Translations under genes and position numbers: made by a program
Shown here: positions 1-6,856 of the stretch, piece after piece
Position numbering within the stretch: position 1 is the stretch's first letter
Layout: every line of letters starts with the position of its first letter
Assembly: GCA_026645375.1 (NCBI GenBank)
Contig: JAPFFX010000090.1
Coordinates: forward strand, 1 to 15,763
Source of the DNA: Citricoccus sp. WCRC_4
Lineage (GTDB): Bacteria; Actinomycetota; Actinomycetes; Actinomycetales; Micrococcaceae
DNA length: 15,763 nucleotides
Direction: 5' to 3'
The notes under the pieces: model-generated
What the model was told of the DNA's origin: nothing
The model's database searches: none
The model's input: only the letters and a program-made list of their open reading frames with translations

Positions 1-425
1 GCCATCAGGGTTGAGCGGGTGGTGGCCAGCGCGCGCGGGAACCGGGTCTCGTCGCTCAGCTGCGTCCAGTCGTAGGTGTGGCGCACCAGGGTGGTGCCCT
101 CGTCGGCCGGCTCGAGGTCCCAGCGCCAGCGGTGGCCCCGGGGCTGTTCCCCGGCCGGGGCGGGCAGCCAGGCGATGCGCCGACCCTCCTCGAACTCCAC
201 GACGTGGTTCTCGCGGGACTGGCCGTTGGTCAGGTCCGTGACGAACACGTCACCGACCGCGCGGACCCGCTGGTCGGGTCCGGAGTGGGCGAGGTTGTCA
301 TTGCCGTCCCACTCGGGCTGTCGGGCCGGATCGGCGATCAGCTCGAAGAGGACCTCGGCCGGTGCGCGCACGGTGCGCTCGGCGGTGACGATGCGTTCGG
401 AGACTGGGGGCAGGGTAGCGTCCAT
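1..425 (-). CDS. SRPBCC-fold (START/polyketide cyclase-like) protein, 3' end cut by window edge
   Basis: An open frame begins with ATG at 425 and stays open to base 1, giving about 141 residues. The N-terminus carries the usual opening of the SRPBCC superfamily: a first beta strand (ERIVTAERTVRAPAEVLFEL, residues 9-28) followed by a helix with ADPARQPEWDGN. Later come a central strand pair (VTDLTNGQSRENHVVEFEEG) and the C-terminal pattern WRWDLEPADEGTTLVRHTYDW (from about residue 100), which matches the 'W.wel.p...gT.v.h.yd' signature of polyketide cyclase/dehydrase and START-like lipid-transfer proteins. Such proteins form a helix-grip pocket for hydrophobic ligands. The ligand cannot be predicted here, and a catalytic role is not shown. 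The family is usually 140-170 residues, so only a short C-terminal piece is missing. It lies 74 bp downstream of prfB on the same strand, with a terminator-like hairpin between. No clear Shine-Dalgarno is seen, and the start codon lies in the loop of an inverted repeat. Confidence 0.85.
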   Translation of the reverse strand, partial: MDATLPPVSERIVTAERTVRAPAEVLFELIADPARQPEWDGNDNLAHSGPDQRVRAVGDVFVTDLTNGQSRENHVVEFEEGRRIAWLPAPAGEQPRGHRWRWDLEPADEGTTLVRHTYDWTQLSDETRFPRALATTRSTLM

Positions 426-436
426 GGCCCCAGTCT
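401..436. repeat. Perfect 9-bp inverted repeat enclosing the SRPBCC start codon
   Basis: AGACTGGGG at 401-409 and its exact complement CCCCAGTCT at 428-436 flank an 18-nt spacer that contains the start codon (423-425). On the minus-strand transcript this would fold as a 9-bp stem with the AUG in the loop, just after the 5' arm. It could control translation start, act as an operator, or be chance. The left arm lies inside the coding sequence. Confidence 0.45.
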
Positions 437-481
437 GGCACCGATCCGCCGTGTTCCGCGTCCGCGTCCGGATGGTGACTT

Positions 482-499
482 GCGCGGGCAGCCCCGCGC
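482..499 (-). terminator. Terminator-like hairpin directly after prfB
   Basis: Immediately after the prfB TGA (500-502) the minus strand reads GCGCGGG-GCTG-CCCGCGC: a perfect 7-bp GC stem with a 4-nt loop. It is followed by AAGTCACC rather than a U-tract. High-GC actinobacterial terminators often lack a clear U-tract, so a transcript end is plausible but read-through into the SRPBCC gene is not excluded. Confidence 0.5.
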
Positions 500-1615
500 T
501 CAGTCCTCCCCGTGGCGCGCGTTGGCGCGCCAGCGGATGCCGGCGTCGATGAACCCGTCGATGTGCCCGTCGAACACGGAGGCCGGGTTGCCCTCCTCGT
601 GGTTGGTCCGCAGGTCCTTGACCATCTGGTAGGGATTGAGGACGTAGGAGCGCATCTGGTCGCCCCAGGAGGCCTTGACGTCTCCGGCCATCTCCTTCTT
701 CTTCGCGTCCTCTTCGGCCTTGCGCACCAGCAGCAGGCGGGACTGCATCACGCGCAGGGCGGCGGCGCGGTTCTGGATCTGGGACTTCTCGTTCTGCATG
801 GACACCACGATCCCGGTGGGCAGGTGCGTCATGCGCACGGCGGAGTCCGTGGTGTTCACGGACTGCCCCCCGGGCCCCGAGGACCGGTAGACGTCGATCT
901 TCAGTTCGGACTCGGGGATCTCGACCGAGTCGTCGGACTCGATGAGCGGGATGACCTCGACCGCGGCGAAGGAGGTCTGGCGGCGCCCCTGGTTGTCGAA
1001 GGGGCTGATCCGCACGAGGCGGTGGGTGCCGGCCTCGACGGACAGCGTGCCGAAGGCGTAGGGGGCGTTGACCTCGAAGGTGGCGGACTTCAGCCCGGCT
1101 TCCTCCGCGTAGGAGGTGTCCATGACCTTGGTGGACCAGCCGCGCTGCTCGGCCCAGCGCAGGTACATGCGCATCAGGATCTCGGCGAAGTCTGCGGCGT
1201 CCACGCCGCCGGCCCCGGCGCGGATGGTGACCACCGCGTCGCGCTCGTCGTACTCCCCGGACAGCAGGGTGACGATCTCGAGGTCGTCCATGGCCTTGCG
1301 GATGGACTCCAGCTCGCGGGCGGTGTCTGCCCGGGCGGCGTCGTCGTCCTCCTCGGCGGCGAGCTCGACCATGATCTCCATGTCCTCGATCCGCGAGGCG
1401 AGCCGTTTGATGCGCTCGAGCTCGGACTGGCGGTGCGAGAGCTTGGAGGTGACCTTCTGCGCGGCCTCGGGATCATCCCAGAGGTCCGGGGCGGACGCCT
1501 GCTTCTCCAGTTCGGCGATGTCCGCCTCGATCTGGGCGACGTCCGACACCTGCTCGATTTGCGACAGGGTGGAGCGCAGCTCCTTGATTTCAGCGGTGTA
1601 GTCAGTCTCAGCCAT
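500..1615 (-). CDS. prfB: Peptide chain release factor 2 (RF2)
   Basis: This 371-residue protein recognises UGA and UAA stop codons in the ribosomal A site and triggers hydrolysis of the peptidyl-tRNA ester. The sequence shows the class I release factor layout: a helical N-terminal domain with many charged heptads (about 1-115), the AGAGGVDAADFAE segment (133-145), the stop-codon 'anticodon' tripeptide SPF (204-206) that marks RF2 rather than RF1, and the catalytic GGQ loop (SGPGGQSVN, GGQ at 249-251). The length is normal. The ATG at 1615 was chosen because MAETDYTAEIKEL matches the usual RF2 N-terminus; the frame is open further upstream but would run into the preceding gene. The reading frame is continuous from the start, so the programmed +1 frameshift used for RF2 autoregulation in E. 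coli is absent. No good Shine-Dalgarno is visible; a TAGGCT hexamer ends 10 nt upstream of the ATG. The gene lies 34 bp after the small hypothetical gene, probably in one operon. Confidence 0.97.
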   Translation of the reverse strand: MAETDYTAEIKELRSTLSQIEQVSDVAQIEADIAELEKQASAPDLWDDPEAAQKVTSKLSHRQSELERIKRLASRIEDMEIMVELAAEEDDDAARADTARELESIRKAMDDLEIVTLLSGEYDERDAVVTIRAGAGGVDAADFAEILMRMYLRWAEQRGWSTKVMDTSYAEEAGLKSATFEVNAPYAFGTLSVEAGTHRLVRISPFDNQGRRQTSFAAVEVIPLIESDDSVEIPESELKIDVYRSSGPGGQSVNTTDSAVRMTHLPTGIVVSMQNEKSQIQNRAAALRVMQSRLLLVRKAEEDAKKKEMAGDVKASWGDQMRSYVLNPYQMVKDLRTNHEEGNPASVFDGHIDGFIDAGIRWRANARHGED

Positions 1616-1649
1616 GGTGTGGTCCAGCCTACCGCGATGTGGGGCGGGC

Positions 1650-1856
1650 TCAGGGATGCCGCATCCGTTCGCCCACGTGCTCCCGCACCGAGGACTCGAC
1701 GGAGGTGAGGACCTCCATCTCCTCCCCGCCGTCACAGGTCACCAGGGACAGGGTCAGGGACCCGTGCCCGACGGCGACCACCCGCCACCCGCCGCCGGAG
1801 TCCTCCCAGCGCAGGAGCCTGTCGAGGTCCGGCGTGGGGTCGCCCTCGATGTCCAT
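1650..1856 (-). CDS. Small conserved hypothetical protein upstream of prfB
   Basis: This is a 68-residue acidic protein with no signal peptide or membrane segment. Its pattern is an N-terminal helix (LDRLLRWEDSGGGW), then short strands (WRVVAVGHGSLTLSLVTCDGGEEMEVLTS), then a polar helical tail. The LxxCDGGEE..xLTS core resembles small uncharacterised proteins I recall from other actinobacteria, but I cannot assign a function. Codon use is like its neighbours, supporting a real gene. The ATG at 1856 sits 6 nt after a TAGAGT -10-like hexamer with no Shine-Dalgarno, which fits a leaderless mRNA. The stop is 34 bp upstream of prfB, so this promoter may also serve prfB. Confidence 0.72.
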   Translation of the reverse strand: MDIEGDPTPDLDRLLRWEDSGGGWRVVAVGHGSLTLSLVTCDGGEEMEVLTSVESSVREHVGERMRHP

Positions 1857-1862
1857 GGCGGC

Positions 1863-1868
1863 ACTCTA
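1863..1868 (-). promoter_or_regulatory. Candidate -10 element for a leaderless transcript (hypothetical-prfB)
   Basis: On the minus strand TAGAGT (TAnnnT type) ends 6 nt before the ATG at 1856, which would put transcription start on the A of the ATG. No convincing -35 hexamer is present upstream, and there is no Shine-Dalgarno sequence between this element and the start codon. Confidence 0.4.
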
Positions 1869-1936
1869 CCGCGCGCGGCGGGGAAGGCACCGGCCGGCGG
1901 GGCGCCCGGGAGGCCGGGCGACAGGTCACGATTCGG

Positions 1937-1942
1937 TAGCAT
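1937..1942 (+). promoter_or_regulatory. Candidate -10 element for the SLH-protein gene
   Basis: TAGCAT matches TAnnnT and would give a start point near 1949 and a leader of about 23 nt containing GGAAAG (1958-1963), 8 nt before the ATG. No clear -35 is seen 16-19 nt upstream. It is the only AT-richer stretch of the 115-bp divergent intergenic region 1857-1971. Confidence 0.35.
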
Positions 1943-1971
1943 ATCCGCCCCTGACGTGGAAAGACAGCAGA

Positions 1972-3453
1972 ATGATACCCGTGAAGCTCCTCTCGGCACT
2001 CGCCGCCTTGGCCCTGGTCCTGACGCCCACCGGCTCCGCAGTCGCCGCACCGCTGACGGCCTCCTCGTCGCAGACGGGGACCCCGGTCGTCACCGAGTCG
2101 GGGGGCTCCGAACCGGTGCCGGTCACCGTCGACGGACTCGAGATCTCCGAGCTGGAGGTGCTGCCCGAGCTCCCGCCGGAGCCCGAGACGAGGTCCGGTC
2201 GGCTGGGCGGTTGCGCCGCCCGTGACTTCCGGGACGTCCCCGCCGGCCACCCGTTCTACCCGTCCGTGCGCTGGATGACATGCGAGAACCTCACGGTCGG
2301 CTACCAGGACGGGACCTTCGGGGTGAAGCGGCAGCTGTCCCGGGGTGAAACGGCGATCTTCCTGTACCGGCTCTCCGGGGAGCGCCACGACCCGGGCACC
2401 ACGGTGGACTTCCGTGACGTGCCCGCGGGGGACTCCGCCTTCACGGCCGTGTCCTGGATGAGGGAGAGGGGATACACCTCGGGCTATGCCGACGGGACCT
2501 TCGGCCGGAACAGGGACATCTCGCGGGGCGAGCTGGCCGCGTTCCTGTACCGGATGTCCGGCCAGACGCACCGGACCACGGCCTACTCGCCCTATTCGGA
2601 CATGACGCCGAGGACCTCGTTCTTCACCGAGGCGTCCTGGCTGCACTCCACGGGGATGATCACCGGTTACGAGGACCGGTCCTTCCGTCCACGGCGCCCC
2701 GTGACGCGCGGCGAGGCCTCCAAGTTCCTCTACTCCTTCGACCAGGTCCGGGAGGGCACCCTGCCGACGTCCGCCGCCGACCGGTGGACGACGGTGCTCA
2801 CGCCCCTTCACGCCACCACCGACCCGCGCACCAAACCGGTGCGCAACCTGGCGCCCCAGACCGGGATCGTGCGACTGGGCGAGCAGGGCTCGATGACACG
2901 GGTCCGGGCAGGGACCACCGTCGGCTGGGTCAACTCGGACTTCCTGTCCCGGGGCCAGCCGGGGACCACCCAGATCCCGTACCCGGGGCCCACCACCTAC
3001 AACCACCGGGCCGCGAACAACATGGCGCCCTGGTGCTGGGACATCCCGATGGCCGACACCGTGACCGGTTCCAACGCCTGGGCGCAGTATGAGGTCAGCG
3101 GATACCCCGAGTGGCCGTCCACCTACGATGTCGCGGAGCTGATCGGCTTCGGCCACGACCTCGACCCCGACTCCGTGCCCGCCCGGGCGGTCCAGCTGCA
3201 CGAGTGCGCCCACATCCTGCAGTACCGCGCCTACCGCTATGACAATGTCGCCCTGGACGCACGCATGGGCCGGATCTACCCGAACGGCCGGGATGACGGC
3301 GTGGAGCACATGGCCGACTGCATGGCCGACGCCATGGGCGCCCGGCGCGTGTACACGTCCGGCGGGACCACCTGGACCGTGGGCTACGGGGGCACCTGCA
3401 CCTCGGCCCAGATGGCCTCGGCACGCAAGCTCATCGCCGGCGTGCGGCCGTGA
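1972..3453 (+). CDS. Secreted SLH-domain protein with C-terminal HExxH (zincin-like) domain
   Basis: This is a 493-residue exported protein. Residues 1-26 form a Sec signal peptide (MIPVK, then a Leu/Ala core, with AVA-A near 25). An acidic Pro/Glu linker follows. Three SLH repeats lie at about 85-134, 147-194 and 208-255, each with F/YxD near the start, a GYxDGTF-like turn (third repeat GYEDRSF) and a RGExxxFLY-type end. SLH domains are known to bind secondary cell-wall polymers, so the protein is probably wall-anchored. Residues 272-325 look like an SH3b-type module (LHATTDPRTKPVRNL...VGWVNSDFL). The C-terminal domain (about 340-493) has HECAH at 410-414 and a conserved-looking acidic segment E445-HMADCMAD, compatible with an HExxH...E gluzincin-type metal site. 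Six cysteines (81, 104, 355, 412, 450, 476) suggest disulfides. Metalloprotease activity is inference. The ATG at 1972 is preceded by GGAAAG at 8 nt; an upstream in-frame extension would lack a signal peptide. The gene converges with the Tad operon. Confidence 0.9.
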   Translation: MIPVKLLSALAALALVLTPTGSAVAAPLTASSSQTGTPVVTESGGSEPVPVTVDGLEISELEVLPELPPEPETRSGRLGGCAARDFRDVPAGHPFYPSVRWMTCENLTVGYQDGTFGVKRQLSRGETAIFLYRLSGERHDPGTTVDFRDVPAGDSAFTAVSWMRERGYTSGYADGTFGRNRDISRGELAAFLYRMSGQTHRTTAYSPYSDMTPRTSFFTEASWLHSTGMITGYEDRSFRPRRPVTRGEASKFLYSFDQVREGTLPTSAADRWTTVLTPLHATTDPRTKPVRNLAPQTGIVRLGEQGSMTRVRAGTTVGWVNSDFLSRGQPGTTQIPYPGPTTYNHRAANNMAPWCWDIPMADTVTGSNAWAQYEVSGYPEWPSTYDVAELIGFGHDLDPDSVPARAVQLHECAHILQYRAYRYDNVALDARMGRIYPNGRDDGVEHMADCMADAMGARRVYTSGGTTWTVGYGGTCTSAQMASARKLIAGVRP

Positions 3454-3458
3454 TCCAG

Positions 3459-3489
3459 CGCTGAGGTCCCTGCCGTCACGGCCTCAGCG
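3459..3489. terminator. Bidirectional terminator between SLH gene and Tad operon
   Basis: CGCTGAGG (3459-3466) and CCTCAGCG (3482-3489) form a perfect 8-bp stem around a 15-nt loop that itself contains GCCG-TCA-CGGC. It lies between two convergent genes whose stop codons are 30 bp apart and overlaps the last codons of the TadG-like gene, so it can end transcription from both sides. There is no U-tract. Confidence 0.6.
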
Positions 3490-3969
3490 GGTGAGTGAGG
3501 TGCGGGAGGAACTCGTGGCGGCCACCCTGACGCCGCTGGGAACGACCCAGTTCACGACCGGCGGGTGTGCGGTGGCGGTGAGCACGACCTCCACCGTGCG
3601 CCCGCCGTCGGTGACGGCCACGCTTCGGACGGTCAGCCCGTCGAACCTGCCATGGGCACCTGCGGCGGACAGGTACTCGGCGACCGCGGTGCTCGCCTGC
3701 TCACGGGTGAGCACCGGCGCGTTGTCCTGGTCCGCCTCGATCCGGTAGCTGTCGGCGGCCGCCATCGTTGCGCCGTCGGCCGCCGAGAGCAGCCGGCGGG
3801 CCTCGATGTTCACGGCCGTCACCGCCAGGATCACCGTGGCCAGGAGCAGGCAGACCACGGTCAGCCCGACGACGAGCACGGTGGTCTGTCCGTCCTCCGC
3901 CGCCACGGCCGAGCGCTGCGGGTCCCGGTCCGTGCGGGCCCTCCTGTTCGCCACGCTCATCGGTCTCAC
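3484..3969 (-). CDS. TadG/TadE-like pilus assembly protein (last gene of the Tad operon)
   Basis: A 161-residue protein with a short basic N-terminus, one hydrophobic helix (about 31-53, VLVVGLTVVCLLLATVIL) and an extracytoplasmic domain rich in Ala, Val and Thr. The segment AAEDG-QTTVL before the helix resembles a prepilin cleavage site, but the +5 residue is Leu (32) instead of the conserved Glu. The helix is followed by an Ala-rich stretch (RRLLSAADGATMAAADSY), which is typical of actinobacterial Tad-locus minor components usually annotated as TadG-like or Rv3654c-like. The GTG at 3969 overlaps the preceding TGA as GTGA and has GAGG upstream; an ATG at 3960 with GGTGAG is equally possible (158 residues). 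The pilus role comes from the operon context. Confidence 0.8.
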   Translation of the reverse strand: MRPMSVANRRARTDRDPQRSAVAAEDGQTTVLVVGLTVVCLLLATVILAVTAVNIEARRLLSAADGATMAAADSYRIEADQDNAPVLTREQASTAVAEYLSAAGAHGRFDGLTVRSVAVTDGGRTVEVVLTATAHPPVVNWVVPSGVRVAATSSSRTSLTR

Positions 3970-4427
3970 CCGAACCTCGGAACCGGCTGCTGGGAGCTAC
4001 TGGTGACGGTGGCGACGGCCGCGTCCCATCCCAGGCCCTGCGGCAGCAGCGGGACCGGAACCCGGATGGCGACCTCCACGGCCACCGAGGAACCCGGTTC
4101 GAGGCACGGTGTCGAGGTGCACGAGATGCTGGCCCGATGCGTGGCCGGGGCCAGACCATAGTCCCCGAGGGTCAGGGCGACGACCCGGTCGGCGCGCCGG
4201 GCGGCCTCCGCTTCGTCGGGGGCAGCGACCATGGCCTTGGCCGCCTGGTCCGCGGCGGCCACCGAGGCATAGGCCGCCGCCTGGATCTGGCTGGTGAGGA
4301 TCAGGAAGTAGACGACCGGGACCAGCAGCAGCGCGGCCAGCAGGACGAACTCCACGGTGGCCGAGCCGTTCTCCCCCGACGGATCGGCCAGGTCGCCCTC
4401 CACCCGGTGCTCAATGACGGTAGGCAT
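3966..4427 (-). CDS. TadE/TadF-like minor pseudopilin
   Basis: A 153-residue protein. After a short acidic leader comes GENG-SATVEF with the cleavage Gly at 21 and Glu at mature position +5 (residue 26), the classical type IVb prepilin signal. A hydrophobic helix follows (27-48, VLLAALLLVPVVYFLIL) and then an extracellular domain with two cysteines (103 and 108) that may form a disulfide. TadE/TadF proteins are processed by the prepilin peptidase and are needed for Flp pilus assembly. The ATG at 4427 is preceded by a strong GGAGGCGGAC Shine-Dalgarno and overlaps the previous gene by 17 bp, so translation is coupled. It overlaps the next gene by 4 bp if that gene starts at GTG 3969. Confidence 0.85.
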   Translation of the reverse strand: MPTVIEHRVEGDLADPSGENGSATVEFVLLAALLLVPVVYFLILTSQIQAAAYASVAAADQAAKAMVAAPDEAEAARRADRVVALTLGDYGLAPATHRASISCTSTPCLEPGSSVAVEVAIRVPVPLLPQGLGWDAAVATVTSSSQQPVPRFG

Positions 4428-4782
4428 GACCGTCCGCCTCCAATCCGACCGGGCCGGTGAGGAATCCCACCATGGGCATCCGTGTCCGGACGGTGACCCG
4501 CACCATGGTGCTGCCCGCTCCGTCGACCAGCCCGGCGGAGACCTCCGCCTCGGACCCGCCCGGGATCGAGCCGATGAGCAGTTCCCGGGCCCGGGCGGCG
4601 CCGTCGGCCGGCGTCCTGTCCCCCAGCGCGCCGTGGCGTGCTCCGGCACTGGCCGCGTCGATGAGCGTGTTGCGCACGTGGATGATCAGTCCGAACTGCA
4701 GGATGGCGGCGAAGATGAGAGCCAGCAGGGCCATCACCATCACGGATTCGGCAACCGCCGAACCGCGCTCTGACTCGCCCAC
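4411..4782 (-). CDS. TadE-like minor pseudopilin
   Basis: A 123-residue protein starting with GTG 2 nt after the stop of the pilin gene. The N-terminus is MGESERG-SAVAES: cleavage Gly at 7 and Glu at +5 (residue 12), followed by the hydrophobic helix VMVMALLALIFAAILQFGLII (14-34) and the TadE-typical HVRNTLIDAASAGARHGAL segment, then a beta-rich domain. TadE family proteins are pseudopilins thought to prime or regulate Flp pilus assembly in the inner membrane. No independent Shine-Dalgarno is evident beyond the end of the previous gene, so it probably relies on translational coupling. Confidence 0.87.
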   Translation of the reverse strand: MGESERGSAVAESVMVMALLALIFAAILQFGLIIHVRNTLIDAASAGARHGALGDRTPADGAARARELLIGSIPGGSEAEVSAGLVDGAGSTMVRVTVRTRMPMVGFLTGPVGLEADGHAYRH

Positions 4783-4784
4783 TG

Positions 4785-5003
4785 TCAGTTGGTGGAGACC
4801 TGGCTGATGGCCTGGTTGAACAGGTCGGTCAGCGCCGGTCCCGCGATGGCCAACAGGCCCGCGACGAGCAGCGCCGACATCAGGGTGATCATCACCCAGC
4901 CGGGTACGTCACCCCGTTCGTCGGTGCGGGCCTCGGTGAGGAAGGCCCTCAATGCCGCGAGCGCGCGGTGCGTGAGACCGGTGGTGTCCTGGTGGTGCTG
5001 CAT
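4785..5003 (-). CDS. Small Flp-like pilin
   Basis: A 72-residue protein in the position where the major Flp pilin normally lies. A leader of about 31 residues ends in TDERG-DVPGW, followed by one long hydrophobic helix (VMITLMSALLVAGLLAIAGPALTDLF, about 37-62) and a short polar tail. Flp pilins are cleaved after this Gly and polymerise into the pilus. In classical Flp the +5 residue is Glu; here it is Trp (36), with DVPGW instead of the usual ATAIE-like sequence. Start ATG 5003 has a strong GGGGGAC Shine-Dalgarno. A 62-bp gap separates it from tadC, the longest gap in the operon, leaving room for its own promoter or mRNA processing; no clear promoter was found there. It could instead be a minor pilin. 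Confidence 0.82.
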   Translation of the reverse strand: MQHHQDTTGLTHRALAALRAFLTEARTDERGDVPGWVMITLMSALLVAGLLAIAGPALTDLFNQAISQVSTN

Positions 5004-5065
5004 GGTGTCCCCCTTCAAGGGTTCGGTGGTTCTGGTGGTGGTCGAGGTCGGTCGGATGGGCGTTC

Positions 5066-6001
5066 TCAGAAGCCGATGTTCATGATCGAGATCCCCGGGA
5101 AGATCGCGAAGACCACGGTCAGTGGCAGGATGCCGAAGACGAGCGGCGTCATCATGCCGATCTCCTTGCGCCCGGCCGACTCCAGCAGCTCGCGCTTGGA
5201 GAGTTCCCGGACGTCCTTGGCCTGGGCCCGGAGGACGTCCGCCAACGGCGTGCCCCGTTCCAGCGCCACGAGGATGCCCTCGATGAAGCGCTCCACGGGT
5301 GCCAGCTGGACGCGGCGGGCACACGCCTTCAGCGCGGTGTGGACGGAGGCCCCTGCGCGCATGTCGCCCAGGACCGTGCCGAACTCCTCGGCCAGGGCCC
5401 CGCGCGCCGAGGTGGCCACCCGTTCCAGGGCGCCGGGGGCACTGTCACCCGCACTGACGGACATCGCGAAGAGTTCGGCGATGGACGGGAACTCACTGAG
5501 GATGCGGGCGCGACGACGCTTGAGCTGGCTGGTCAGCAGGTTGTCGCGCAGGAAGAAGCCGACCACGGCCAGGGCCGCCACGATCACGACGCCCACGACG
5601 GGATGGAGACCACCGTTGACAGCCAGTGCCACGCAGGTCACGATGCCCACTGCCGCCCCCGCGGCCGCGGTGATGAGCTGCTGGGCCCGGTAGTCCTGGA
5701 CCGAGAGCTCGGAGCCGGCGGCCTCGAGCTTGCGTTCGAGTGCCTGCTGGCCCAGGTTGAACCTGTCCAGCTGGCGGACGCCCTCGGCCAGCACGGGTTG
5801 CAGGATCCGTCCCAACGCTCCCCACGGGGACACCTCCTGGTGTTCACGCAGCAGGGACGAGGCGGGTGCCTGGTTGCGCAGTTGTGGCTCGACCCGCCGG
5901 ATCAGGGAGGGCTGCCAACCCCAGGGCACCGCCACCACCACGAGGGCCAGGCCGGCGCCCAGGACCAGTCCGAGGACCCCTGCCATCATCAGCGTGGTCA
6001 T
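5066..6001 (-). CDS. tadC: Tad pilus inner-membrane platform protein TadC (T2SF family)
   Basis: A 311-residue membrane protein with one N-terminal membrane segment (about 4-25), a cytoplasmic stretch, two adjacent segments (107-128 and 132-151), a cytoplasmic type II secretion F domain (about 165-280, FPSIAELFAMSVSAGDSAPGALERV at its start) and a last membrane segment (284-305, MTPLVFGILPLTVVFAIFP). This is the layout of TadC, which with TadB forms the platform that couples the TadA ATPase to pilin polymerisation. The 'MSVSAGDS..GAL' pattern in place of 'aie.G.sl..Al' is usual for this subfamily. The ATG at 6001 directly abuts the tadB TAG (6002-6004), with no gap. Confidence 0.92.
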   Translation of the reverse strand: MTTLMMAGVLGLVLGAGLALVVVAVPWGWQPSLIRRVEPQLRNQAPASSLLREHQEVSPWGALGRILQPVLAEGVRQLDRFNLGQQALERKLEAAGSELSVQDYRAQQLITAAAGAAVGIVTCVALAVNGGLHPVVGVVIVAALAVVGFFLRDNLLTSQLKRRRARILSEFPSIAELFAMSVSAGDSAPGALERVATSARGALAEEFGTVLGDMRAGASVHTALKACARRVQLAPVERFIEGILVALERGTPLADVLRAQAKDVRELSKRELLESAGRKEIGMMTPLVFGILPLTVVFAIFPGISIMNIGF

Positions 6002-6856
6002 CTAGAGCACCCTCTTCTCGTCCGGCAGGGCGCCGATCCGCAGCATCAGTTGATAGCACACCACCGAGACCAGGAGACCACCGACCAGGACCAGGACCCC
6101 GGTCAGCGACTGGTAGGCACGGACGGCCTCGGGCTGGGTGCCCAGCAGCAGCAGGACCACCCAGGGTGCCGCGACGGCCAGTCGGGCGGCGTTGACGGTC
6201 CAGGACTGGCGGGACTCCAGCTCGCTGCGGGTCCGGGCATCCTCGCGCAGGAACTCCGCGAGGGTGGACAGCAGGTTGCCGATGTCAGCGCCGCCGACGT
6301 CACGGGTCAGTCGCAGGGCGGCGACGAGCCGGTCGGCCACCGGGTCCGCCATCCTGAACTTGAGGTTGTCCAGCGCGTCGGTGAACCTCTGGCCGGAGCG
6401 ATAGTCCCGGGAGAACTCCCGGAAGGCCGGCTGCAACTCCTCCGGACCCTTCTCACCCAACTGGATGAGGGCCTCGGGCAGTGTCAGCCCGGCCCGGATC
6501 GCCGATCGGAGGTGGTCCACGGCGTCCGGCCACACGTCCCGCAACAGGGTCTGCCGCTTGCGGGCCTGCCAGCGCAGTGCGACCCATGGCACCAGGGCGC
6601 CGAAGAGGGAAAAGCACAGGGCGATGCTCAGCGTCCTGGTGATGAGGAAGACCATCAGCAGGGCGACGAGTGCGCTGCCGACCGTGGCCGCCACGACACC
6701 GGCCGGGCCGACCTGCTCCACACCTGCCTGGGCGAGCAGCTGCCGCAGCCTGCTGTCACGGGGCGCGGAGACCTCACGCCGGGCCTCCCGCGCCCAGAAG
6801 GACCACCACACGAGGAAGAGGCCGCCTCCCAGCGTCAATCCCAGCAGCAGGGCCAT
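6002..6856 (-). CDS. tadB: Tad pilus inner-membrane platform protein TadB (T2SF family)
   Basis: A 284-residue protein with membrane segments at about 3-19, 52-72, 76-93, 223-239 and 251-271. The T2SF cytoplasmic domain lies between, opening with VWPDAVDHLRSAIRAGLTLPEAL (108-130). The domain includes the RLTRDVGGADIGNLLSTLAEFLREDARTR segment typical of TadB. It acts as partner of TadC and binds the assembly ATPase at the cytoplasmic membrane. The ATG at 6856 overlaps the tadA TGA by one base (TGATG), a standard coupling arrangement. Confidence 0.92.
   Translation of the reverse strand: MALLLGLTLGGGLFLVWWSFWAREARREVSAPRDSRLRQLLAQAGVEQVGPAGVVAATVGSALVALLMVFLITRTLSIALCFSLFGALVPWVALRWQARKRQTLLRDVWPDAVDHLRSAIRAGLTLPEALIQLGEKGPEELQPAFREFSRDYRSGQRFTDALDNLKFRMADPVADRLVAALRLTRDVGGADIGNLLSTLAEFLREDARTRSELESRQSWTVNAARLAVAAPWVVLLLLGTQPEAVRAYQSLTGVLVLVGGLLVSVVCYQLMLRIGALPDEKRVL

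Noticed and set aside
512..1708. Long plus-strand open frame (398 codons) opposite prfB
   Set aside because: It is the antisense of a highly recognisable RF2 gene; its sequence is low-complexity Gly/Val/Leu-rich, as expected from high GC content, and shows no domain.
1732..3309. 525-codon minus-strand open frame opposite the SLH gene
   Set aside because: It mirrors the SLH gene codons, has no recognisable fold and lacks ribosome-site support; the plus-strand frame has a signal peptide and three SLH repeats.
5004..5065. Palindrome CCCTTGAAGGG upstream of the pilin gene as a hairpin regulator
   Set aside because: The central spacer is one base, so it cannot fold as a hairpin in RNA; it overlaps the ribosome site and is probably incidental.
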